Assembly: GCF_025602895.1 (NCBI RefSeq)
Contig: NW_026516250.1
Location: 276,006-340,005 of the forward strand
DNA length: 64,000 nt
Source: Polychytrium aggregatum
Lineage: Eukaryota > Chytridiomycota > Chytridiomycetes > Polychytriales
Direction of reading: 5' to 3'
The notes beneath the pieces were generated by a model that was not told the origin of the DNA, did no database searches, and saw only the letters and a program-made list of their open reading frames with translations. The translations under genes were made by a program, and so were the position numbers. Of the stretch, positions 55,879 through 64,000 are shown piece by piece. Within the stretch, counting starts at the first letter, position 1. Each line of letters opens with the position of its first letter.

Positions 55879-57187
55879 TTCTTTGTTGTGTCGCTTCGAG
55901 CCAGGATGAGACGGTCTACCATTCGATTTGCATTCCGAAACACCTTCGTTATCATCCCACGATCATCAGCATCATTATCACTGCTCTGCATATTAGTGTA
56001 TCTGTCTTCCTTTTATGTGTCCATGCCCTGCTTGTCACCATCCGGAAGGATGATCCTTCCCTCTGCCGATGCTAGGTCTGCATTCATACCCGCCTCTGTT
56101 TCCCTCCTTCTCTCCCTCCCCCCCGACATGGAAATTCCTCGTTTGACGGAGGTGTGCCGATTCACCTTTTATTTATCGAGCGTGCACTCATGCCACTGCC
56201 GCCGCAGACATGTGCACACGCCCGCTTTTTACCATCCAGAGCGCGGCTCATCATGTTCAAGCATCGGCATCTGGATGCCCGTGTTGGTGCACAAGTCTGC
56301 GTCTGGCAAGTCAGTCGCCCAGCTTCTCAAGACCGACCACCCTTGTCGACACACACCCTTGGATTCCCCAATGCATATGGCACCGTTCTCGGCCTCCCTC
56401 TACATTACTTTTGGCGACAGGTGGCCCTTTTGCCTGTCTAACCTTGCATTCGTGGCTGCCACGGTGCCCACCTCCTTCCCGTTGCTCGGCCTTGATCTTG
56501 GCCTTGATCTTGGCCTTGATCTTGGCCTTGATCTTGGCCTTGATCTTGGGCTGCCTTCTGTCTCTAATTTATTCGGGCGGTGGTTTCTTTCAACCCTTGA
56601 CCTTGTCTGCCTTTACCGCCGCCGCCGCCGCCCCCTTTACCCTGCACTCCAAGCTAGACGCCATCGAGCCCTTTGGCAAGATGTTGCCCCCCATAGACGC
56701 TTTTGTTCTCCCGCTTTTCCTACTTCTTTCTTCGCCTTGTCGTCAGTTGCTACGTTCCTGTTATCGGCGACGCCTTTGTCATCTCAACACTCTCCTTGTA
56801 CCCCCTCGACCTTTTTCATTCTTCGCCTTGGCTTCATGTTTACGACCTTTGCGATCTGCGTTTGCCATACTTTCAGTGCCGTCAAGCGTTCCATCCCGCA
56901 CTTTCCGCCACCGGCAGACATAATGTCTGGCTCGCTCCGTCCTTTGAGTACATGGCACCCACTGGTGCTGCATTTGCCGCGATGCCCTCCTTGGTCTTGT
57001 ATCTGGACCACAGGCCATTTCTCCTGTGTATGTGAGCGGCGCTGCGATTGGATATGAAATACAGACAGACTCCCTTCCTCAAGATCGCGAGAGTGGACAG
57101 GACTCTGGGAGTCGTCTATTGTGTCTCAGATCGAAGCACACACTCTTGCACCCATACATACATGCAAGCGCGCGAGTCCGCCGCAGA
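55564..57187. other. 1.6 kb pyrimidine-rich intergenic region with repeats
   Basis: Contains (CTTT)n at 55851-55876 and about five copies of CTTGATCTTGGC at 56491-56549. The strand is rich in C and T over most of its length, which opens long meaningless frames. No gene is supportable. It lies between the 3' ends of the cyclase and the QTRT2-like gene. Confidence 0.5.
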
Positions 57188-58450
57188 TCAGGACTTGTGC
57201 TCAAACTGCGAGAGATACTCGCCCAGAGTCCCGTCCTGGATCGCTGCCCGGACCTTGCTGAAAAAGTGGTTAAACTGCCACAGGTTGTGCGAGTTCAGGA
57301 GGGCATGCGGCAGCATATCCTTGACCTTGAACAAGTGATTGATGTACGCCCGATGGTACGGCCGGGTGCAGACGGGGCATCCGCAGTTCGAGACCATGAC
57401 GGTCTGATCGTGGACCCATTTTTGCGGATCGGACTTCATATCCATGGTCTCGGGCGTGTTCTCGGAGAGCCGGAGGGCGATTCCGTCCTCGGCAAGCTTG
57501 CAGACCCAGTTGCTGTCAAAGAGATCAACGCCCTCGCGGATGCCGACCAGGAGTTGCTCGAGCGACGAGACGCCGTAGCAGATCCGGGGCTTGGTCTCGG
57601 TCAGATGGCCGATCGTCTGGCGCAGACTCTGCTGGAAGGTCGGGAGGTCCGTGCGAGCCAAGAACGGCAGCACGTAGCCCGAAAGGTCGTTGTCAAAGAG
57701 CTGGATCGTCTTGGATGCTGCGCGGGCTCGTTCGTCCATGTCGCTGCCGCCATCGACGACGCCAAAGATGCACAGGCTCGCTGCGGCCAGGCTCTTGGCT
57801 TTTTCCTTGATCACCATGTCGAGATAGCCCAGGTTGCGGTCGACCTTGCTCTTGGTGCGCGTGCCCGGCTGCTCGGCCTCAAAGTCAAAGAGACTCACGA
57901 GAATGTCAGGCTTGAGGACCGTTGCAGCCTGGATGTAGTCCTTGGGCGAGACCTTGTAGTTCACGCCGCCGATGCGGCCAAAGATGAACTTGTTCCGGAT
58001 CGAGCCCACACGCTCGGAACAGGCCCCAATGTCGGCCAGGTCGGCAATGAGGATCGGGTTGATCGAGTTCTTCTCGTCAAGGGCCATGTACGAGGCGAGT
58101 GAGTCGAAGCGGTTCGAGAAGCGGGACACCCGGGCCGGGTCGAAGCTGATCACTGGTGGCCGCGGGAAGCCCGGCGAGAACATGGGCAGAAAGTCCTCCA
58201 TGGCCACCGTCATGCCGATCGAGTCGGGCTGCGTGGGCTGGCCCGACTCGGAGGCGCCCACGGCCGAGGCAGCCGAGCCTGCGATCTGGAGTGCAGGCAG
58301 ATGGGTGTTGATCAAGTGCGGGACGGCTCCGAGGCGGTTGTAGTAGAGCAGCGCCGGTGTCGCAAGCGAAGCACCCGACGATGTCTGCAGGCGGCCGACC
58401 CGGACCGAGTGCTTTGATGTGGTGGTGGCGACAAACTCGATGTGCGACAT
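57188..58450 (-). CDS. QTRT2: Queuine tRNA-ribosyltransferase accessory subunit 2-like (TGT family)
   Basis: 420 residues, single exon from ATG 58450 (MSHIEFVATTTSKHSVRVGR). TGT-family marks: an N-terminal TPALLYYNRLGAVPHL block; GVSSLEQLLVGIREGVDLFDS; and the zinc site near the C terminus, with Cys-x-Cys-x2-Cys in NCGCPVCTRPYHRAYINHLF and the distant His in LLNSHNLWQF. The residues that form the catalytic guanine site in QTRT1 are not kept (GVDLFDSNWVCK where catalytic subunits have an extended Asp-Cys-Pro-Thr-type stretch). This matches the non-catalytic partner QTRT2/QTRTD1. With QTRT1 it inserts queuine at position 34 of tRNAs with a GUN anticodon. The frame continues upstream to 59245, but only as antisense of the next gene. 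Confidence 0.85.
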   Translation of the reverse strand: MSHIEFVATTTSKHSVRVGRLQTSSGASLATPALLYYNRLGAVPHLINTHLPALQIAGSAASAVGASESGQPTQPDSIGMTVAMEDFLPMFSPGFPRPPVISFDPARVSRFSNRFDSLASYMALDEKNSINPILIADLADIGACSERVGSIRNKFIFGRIGGVNYKVSPKDYIQAATVLKPDILVSLFDFEAEQPGTRTKSKVDRNLGYLDMVIKEKAKSLAAASLCIFGVVDGGSDMDERARAASKTIQLFDNDLSGYVLPFLARTDLPTFQQSLRQTIGHLTETKPRICYGVSSLEQLLVGIREGVDLFDSNWVCKLAEDGIALRLSENTPETMDMKSDPQKWVHDQTVMVSNCGCPVCTRPYHRAYINHLFKVKDMLPHALLNSHNLWQFNHFFSKVRAAIQDGTLGEYLSQFEHKS

Positions 58451-58867
58451 GTGCAGCGGCTCGACGGGCGTGGAATCAGGACTGGTCTGGGATACGATCA
58501 GGGAGATGGCCCAGGTGCTGATCAGGGCGATGAGTCGAAGATCTGGAAGGCGATCCAGCGAGAGCCCGCCGAGAGCGTGCCGAGAGCATGCCGAGAGCGT
58601 GCCGAGAGCATGCCGAGAGCGTCGGAGCTTTTGCGTTTCGGCTCGGCCAGATCGCGGCTCTGATGCTCTCTCTTCGTCTGCCTCCTCGCTCGGCCCGACA
58701 TCCAAGCTCGCTGCATGCGCCTGAACCTGCTGGCCGCTCGGGCATCTCGAACCTGCATCGCAACTGCACCCAGACGCCTTGGTCCAACACAGACGCTCGC
58801 CCTCCATCGACCTGCGTCCTCGGCCGGCCCTCGTCCGATCCGCTTGTTCCCGATCTGCTCGACCCAC
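58451..58867. promoter_or_regulatory. Divergent promoter of the two tRNA-modification genes
   Basis: 417 bp between opposed ATGs. It holds a short array of GAGAGC(G/A)TGCC units at about 58560-58622. No TATA box stands out. Confidence 0.5.
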
Positions 58868-61566
58868 ATGTCTCAAAAGCCGCCGATCGTCGTCATCGTT
58901 GGAACAACAGGCGTCGGCAAGACGTTGCTGTCCCTCCAACTGGCCGAGCGGCTCAACGGCGAGGTCATCAGTGCCGACTCGATGCAGGTTTACAAGGGCC
59001 TGGACGTCATCACCAACAAGGCCACCCAGTCGGAGCGGTCGCAGGTGCCCCACCACATCATCGATTTCTTGGACCCTCTCGAGGAGTATTCTGTCGGCGA
59101 TTTCGAGAGGGACGCCCTCGAAGCTGTAAGTGCAGCACCACAAGCTTACCCAGCGATTCGCTTGAGCTGCTCTTGTCGTTGCCATGACCCCGTCGGTTCT
59201 CACTGGCGCAAATCCGTCACCGCTATCGGCCCCAGATCGAAGCAATCCATGCCCGCGACAAGGTGCCTATTATTGTCGGTGGAACCAACTATTACATTCA
59301 GTCGCTGCTCTGGAATCGCTCACTGGTTGGCTCAGACTCGTCGCTGACCTCCGAGGGCATCACCACTGAGATTGGCAAACTAGTCCCGCATGCCTCGATC
59401 GACAAAGCGCTCTTGAAGCAGGTGGCAGCTGCGATTGCGGCTCTGGAGCCCAAGGGAAAGCGACTCGTATACCCCGACGATGAAGAGCTTCCAAAGGATG
59501 TTGATGGATACAAAGTGTTGCAGACCGTCGACCCCTGTGAGTGGCAAAAGGAATGGCCGCAGCGCTGGCATCGACAGCGTCCCAAGATGCAAGGGTGTCT
59601 GTTTCGGAACAATAGCGCTTACAGCCAACTGTTTCTGGTATATCTGCTGTGGGGCAAATCGAACGACGTCGGCATCGGTGCTGGAAGTGATGGCCCAGCG
59701 ATGGCACCAAAACGATACCCGCAAGATCCTGCGGAGCCTCGAGGTACACACCGCACTCTGTTCGGGAGATGGACTGCTGCTGAGTGCATGTGTCGATGTC
59801 AAGTACGGCTCACCAGCGGACACTGCCAGGTTTACTATACCACAGGCAAACGACACAGTGACATCATCATTGCACAGAACAGCGACGACAGCGGACGCAG
59901 TCTGCGGTAAGCGATTTGGACCGACAGGCCTTTCAGGCATTGTGGATGTGCACTGAAGATCCCCAAATGAGCGACTGCCCCCCCCCACCGGATCTTGTCG
60001 GCGTGTGTCTGCAGGCTGTATATGAATTCCGCCACAATTGGGTCGATATCCGAGCCAACAACGCATGATCACCGACCCGCTCATTGTTCCGCCGGTCTAA
60101 TCTTGTCCGTGTAGATTTCGCGCGTGCGTATTCTGGATCTACGGCGAGCATGAGCAGCTGGCGCCTCGGCTGGATGATCGTGTCGACGAGATGATCAAGG
60201 TTCGATCGACTTGGCTGAGTACACGCATCGCCCGGGCTGGACGAGCACATGATGGCAGCGGTGCTGACAGAGATCGATTCCACACCCTGGCTCGCACCGA
60301 GCGCCTCTAACCATGCACACCAAACATTGTGTCGGGGACGGACTCGCTCCTATCCAGCTAGGACTGTTTGACGAGCTGAACACGCTGTTCGGACTTGCCC
60401 AGCAGAAGTTGGGCGGCAAAGTCGACTATTCGCGCGGGATATTCCAGGCAATAGGTATGCACCATGCGCCGTTGTGCAAGATCGTGAATTCAGTGCATGG
60501 TTGAGCTCCGTTGCTGCATGGGCCATGAGGATGGGGCGGCCCAGTTCTGGCATCTGACTGTGTCATAATCTGGGATCCAGGATATAAGGAATTCGATCCC
60601 TATCTCACAGCACTACACTGCGACCCACCGGAGGAGCCGCACGAGCTCGAACGACTCAAGACCAAAGGGATCGTGGAAATGAAACAAGCCACTCGACGCT
60701 ATGCTCGCAAGCAAATCACCTGGATCAAGAACAAACTTGCGCCTGTGTGCTTGAAGGAAATGGCGTTCCGGGATTCAACCGAGGCGTCTGGACAGGCCGC
60801 GGAAGCCACAGACATGGCATTCTATATCCTCGACGGCAGCGGTGCGTATTTCGCCATCCCAGAGCTCCGTTAGTCCAGAGCAGCACACAGCCTCTCCCAA
60901 TACTGGGGCACCTCGATCGAAATGCTGCCACTCTTGCTGATTGGTCCTTTGCTTTCCCGCGCCACCGCATCGCTCAAATCGACTCTCCACATGGATTTCT
61001 TGGGAACGCAGATTTGAAGGAGTGGCCAAGGAGCGTCGGCGATAAGGGCCTGTCGCTTTGCGATGGTGCGTATGATGACGCTTGTTTGGGATGGGGACTC
61101 GATCGCCTCAACGCCAGGGATGCGCACTGATTGGCCCTGAATTCCGGCCACTCCTCGGGCCCCGATCTGGAAATACTTTTCTGACAATCAAACTTCTCTC
61201 TCAGACTTTATCAACAAGAACGTCGCGCACGATCCGGCCAAACAGAGCCCGACAGCGCTGGCCGTGATCGCAACGCTGCCGCAGCAGACGGCGGAACTCT
61301 CGGGCTGGACAAAGCGGAGCTGCCCGCTCTGTCTCGACAGCAACAACGAGCCCAGGGTGTTCAACGGACCGAAGGAGTGGGATGTGCACATCCACAGCCG
61401 CAACCACAAGCGCAACGTCGGGCTTGCGAGAGAGCGTGGGGACGACGACGATGTGCAGGCCGTGATGGGACAGCCGATGCGGAAACGTGGCGGATCGCCT
61501 GTGGAGGACGCAAGTGCTGCGTCGACGGCGCCGAAACGAGGTCGATCCGACGCCGATGCCCAATAG
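58868..61566 (+). CDS. MOD5: tRNA dimethylallyltransferase (isopentenyl transferase, MOD5/TRIT1)
   Basis: Adds the isopentenyl group to A37 of tRNAs that read UNN codons. ATG 58868. The first exons are 58868-59125, 59236-59536 and 59688-59743; more small exons lie in 60050-60850 and the last is ~61204-61566. Motifs: P-loop VVIVGTTGVGKTLLSLQLAE; then EVISADSMQVYKGLDVITNK; then VPHHIIDFLDPLEEYSVGDF; then IIVGGTNYYIQSLLW; then, after splicing, AQRWHQNDTRKILRSLE; then LGGKVDYSRGIFQAIGYKEF; then MKQATRRYARKQITWIKNKL. The C terminus has the matrin-type C2H2 finger typical of eukaryotic members: Cys-x2-Cys in RSCPLCLDSNNEP and His-x5-His in VHIHSRNHKRN. It is divergent to QTRT2, so both genes modify the tRNA anticodon loop. 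Confidence 0.9.
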
Positions 61567-61884
61567 ACGCCCCAAATGATCCCGGCGACCAGCTGGCTCT
61601 CCTATCGCTGCCGTGTCCGGCTTGACCACCGCTCGCCTGGGATCTTGCCATCACCACTCACGATGTTCCCACGGCGCGGTGGCGCAGATCATGGCAGCGA
61701 CGGCCTGTGATTGGCTGGCCGGCCCGGCGCCAAGCCCTGGGCCACCAGCCGTGGGGGAAATCCAACGACGATATCAACGATCTCGCCGTCCCGACCGTCG
61801 CAACGGAGCCTGCGTTCGCCCCTGACTCTCGATCTGACGGATCTTGTCTTCTTCTCGATCTGCCGAATCCCATCTGCCGCCGCC

Positions 61885-63072
61885 ATGTCCAGCAGTGTCC
61901 AAGTCGCCATCGCAGCCGAGCCCGAGTTCACCACCGATCCCTGTCTGACTTGCGATCTGCCATGCCGGCTCCATCCCCAGCTGCCCGAATCGCTCGCCAA
62001 AACCATCTCGGATGAGCCTATGGATGGCTCGGTCAAGCCCTACAAGCGCCACATTCTTATTCGGACGGGCAAGGGCACCCAGTGGGAGGAGCGGCTCGAG
62101 GAGGTGCCTGATCATTTGGCCACCCTCATCCAAGACGCCATCAACGCTCACCGCGACTCGATCGGATACCGCACCATCGTCACGGCCGTCGAGGAATCGG
62201 ACGACTGGCATCCGGAAGGCACCGAAGGCACCGACATGATCGTCTTGCCGGACATGCTGCGTGTCTCCGACATCACCACTGGAAACGTCCACGCCATCAC
62301 AACCGAGCTCTTCAAGCCCACGCCGGCCGAGGAAGGCAGCGAGAATGCTGCCGTGCAGCATCTGCAGGCCAAGACGAAGCCCTTGACCCACAAGGCCGTC
62401 GTTCTGGTGTGTGTGCACAAGAAGCGAGACAAGCGCTGTGGTGTTGCTGGTCCCATGCTCATCCAAGAATTCCAGCGAGTCCTGGCCTCCGAGGGTCTCA
62501 CCGACGATGTCCTGGTTCTCGGCGCCAGCCACTTTGGAGGTAAGGACGATACGCCGTTTCCTCGATGCTCTGGCCCAAGCCTCCAAGTCTGCAATCTCCA
62601 CAGCGAGAACGTTGAGTCGCGGAGGTAGCAGCGTTGTCATCGCCATCGCTGTCTCAGGAGAAATCGAAGCGGTAGTCGAAGCCTTTGGCGCAACATCAAC
62701 CACAGCCTCCACCGTGAACGCCGCTTGGATCTGAGCAACCAAACTGTTGCTGCGAGGACAGCCCGTTACTTTGATCGGCTCTGAATCGATCAAATGACAT
62801 CGTGCTGACGCCCAAAACTCACATCTATACTTGCAGGACACAAGTTTGCCGGCAACATCATCATCTACCAGAACGGAACCGGCATCTGGTATGGCCGCGT
62901 GAACACCTGCCATGTGCAGAACATTGTCGACAAGACCATCAAGGAGGGCAAGGTCTTCAAGGAGCTGTGGAGGGGACAGATCAACGGCACCGATGCTCGG
63001 AAGCAACAGGGCTGGCTTGGATATGGCGTCGGCGTCCTCAAGAACACAATCGGCGGCATCTTCAAGTCCTGA
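61885..63072 (+). CDS. Apd1/Aim32-like thioredoxin-fold Fe-S protein (sucrase/ferredoxin-like)
   Basis: Exons 61885-62539 and 62836-63072. ATG 61885 (MSSSVQVAIAAEPEFTTDPC). An N-terminal Cys-rich stretch (CLTCDLPC) and a thioredoxin-like core are followed by the family signature LVCVHKKRDKRCGVAGPMLI, with the two cluster cysteines. Across the splice comes LGASHFGGHKFAGNIIIYQN, with the two His ligands spaced as in yeast Apd1, then GTGIWYGRVNTCHVQNIV. Yeast Apd1 binds a [2Fe-2S] cluster through Cys and His and affects redox-drug and copper tolerance. The exact substrate is unknown for the family. Confidence 0.85.
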
Positions 63073-63177
63073 ATGGCATTGCTGGCACCCAGACAAATAG
63101 CATCGCTGGCACCGGGCAAGCTGTCAGCTTGCCGTCCAATAAATTGCGTCTGTGAGATCCGGTGCCGTCGTCCAGCA

Positions 63178-64000
63178 ATGGGTGCATCGACTGAAGTGCG
63201 CGAGCGCCCCCGTTTCCTCGGCTGCATTGATCTCCTCTGCGCCAGAAAGGCCCCGCTCGTCTCCACCCCTGCCGTCGATCTTTTCGCCTCCAGTAGGATT
63301 CCATTGGCTCTGCCCCTCGTCGATTGCCATGCGCACCTCTACCCGCCCAACTTCGAGAGTGACGAAATCGATGCGATCGTGCTGCAGGCCGAGCGCGACC
63401 AAGTCTCGGCCATCGTTGTTGTCCCAGAGTTCCCGGACGACATCCAGACCGTGCAGATGCTGGCCAAGAAGAACGCCGTGATCCACGCTGCAGTCGGACT
63501 CCATCCTGTCCAGAAGGGCCCGCTGCCGACGCTCACCGAAGCCCCAATCGCACCGCATCAGCCGCGATCCATCCAGCTGTCCGAGTTTGCGTTTCTGGAG
63601 GCCCTCGACTTTTCGGCGCTGTCGAGGGTCGTCTGCATCGGCGAGTGTGGCCTGGACTACTCGCCCCACATCTTGAACACCCTCCTTCCGATCGCATCGG
63701 TCGAGCAGCAGAAAGAGGTCCAGGCGGCAGTCTTCCAGAAGCACATTGATTTGGCAAAGTCGCAGGTCGCTGCCCCCTCAACATCCACTCGCGGTCTGCG
63801 GGTCACTATGCTGTCGACATGGTCATCCAGAACAACGTCGCTGCGTCGTCGCTGCTGCATGCCTTTGACGGCAAGCCGTCGCATGCGCTGCAAGCATGCT
63901 CGCACGGCGCCTTCTTTTCGGTCGCTCCCATCGTCGTTCGCCTCCGCCGCATCTGCAGAAGCTGGTCAAGGAGCTGCCGCTGACCAACCTGGTGCTCGAG
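63178..64000 (+). CDS. TatD-family metal-dependent nuclease, cut by window end, with apparent frameshifts
   Basis: ATG 63178 (MGASTEVRERPRFLGC), then LPLVDCHAHLYPP with the His-x-His metal motif, AAVGLHPVQKG, and VVCIGECGLDYS with a metal Glu. After AKSQVAAP (63770) the homologous sequence LNIHSRSAGHYAVDMVIQNN and SLLHAFDGKPSHALQACSHG continues one frame over. A second shift near 63939 is needed to read PPPHLQKLVKELPLTNLVLE up to the window edge. Both would be cured by one extra base each. Either this copy is decaying or the assembly lost bases, the first one in a C run. TatD enzymes are Mg-dependent 3'-5' DNases or related hydrolases. The 3' end lies outside the window. Confidence 0.75.
   Translation, partial: MGASTEVRERPRFLGCIDLLCARKAPLVSTPAVDLFASSRIPLALPLVDCHAHLYPPNFESDEIDAIVLQAERDQVSAIVVVPEFPDDIQTVQMLAKKNAVIHAAVGLHPVQKGPLPTLTEAPIAPHQPRSIQLSEFAFLEALDFSALSRVVCIGECGLDYSPHILNTLLPIASVEQQKEVQAAVFQKHIDLAKSQVAAPSTSTRGLRVTMLSTWSSRTTSLRRRCCMPLTASRRMRCKHARTAPSFRSLPSSFASAASAEAGQGAAADQPGAR

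Noticed and set aside
55792-57057. 421-residue frame downstream of the cyclase
   Set aside because: A C/T-rich strand opens the frame; the peptide is Ser/Pro/Phe/Leu noise crossing two microsatellites.
57026-58102. 358-residue plus-strand frame opposite QTRT2
   Set aside because: Antisense shadow; the minus-strand frame carries the TGT zinc site and the family blocks.

Overview
This window is eukaryotic nuclear DNA, most likely from an early-diverging zoosporic (chytrid-like) fungus. The genes are GC-rich and broken by short GT..AG introns, most about 80-300 nt and two to about 500 nt. Proteins match fungal or eukaryotic families. A cyclic-nucleotide-gated channel together with a GAF-linked class III cyclase suits a zoosporic fungus better than an ascomycete or basidiomycete. 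I cannot name the species. I built the gene models by hand from frames, splice signals and family motifs, so exon edges are predictions.

Layout. 1-11 kb: a multi-span membrane protein cut by the window edge, a CNG/HCN-type channel, an RWD-domain protein (Gir2/RWDD1-like, minus strand), and a La-related protein of the LARP7/Pof8 type. 12.6-20.3 kb: a nitrogen-uptake group with two tandem, mosaic ammonium transporters and a sodium:solute symporter. GATA-factor motifs lie in front of the two ammonium transporters. 21-28 kb: an F-box/LRR protein, a deletion remnant of a Fanzor-bearing transposon, a secreted ferritin-like protein with a charged repeat, and a small AN1 zinc-finger gene.

28.2-42.2 kb is the most unusual part. 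It holds a large imperfect palindrome with arms of about 3.12 kb and a 4.7 kb centre. The arms carry two tail-to-tail immune-receptor-like genes (TIR, NB-ARC, TPR) with identical TIR and NB-ARC halves but different TPR ends. One of the two has a C-terminal membrane anchor. A third TIR protein with Ser/Gln repeats lies next to them. Recombination between the arms would swap receptor ends, and gene conversion would keep the signalling halves the same.

43-46.5 kb: an arrestin-like protein with an SH3 domain (minus strand). 48.6-52.1 kb: a 3.5 kb DD34E (Tc1/mariner-like) transposon with 14-bp inverted ends. It holds an apparently intact 787-residue Fanzor (eukaryotic TnpB/OMEGA nuclease) next to a decayed transposase. 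52.4-55.6 kb: an FHA-GAF-adenylyl/guanylyl cyclase, a plausible source of ligand for the channel at 2.5-6.7 kb. 57-64 kb: a divergent pair of tRNA anticodon-loop modification genes (QTRT2-like and MOD5/TRIT1-like), an Apd1-like Fe-S protein, and a TatD nuclease that runs off the window and shows two apparent frameshifts.

Simple repeats are abundant in introns, intergenic DNA and the palindrome arms.
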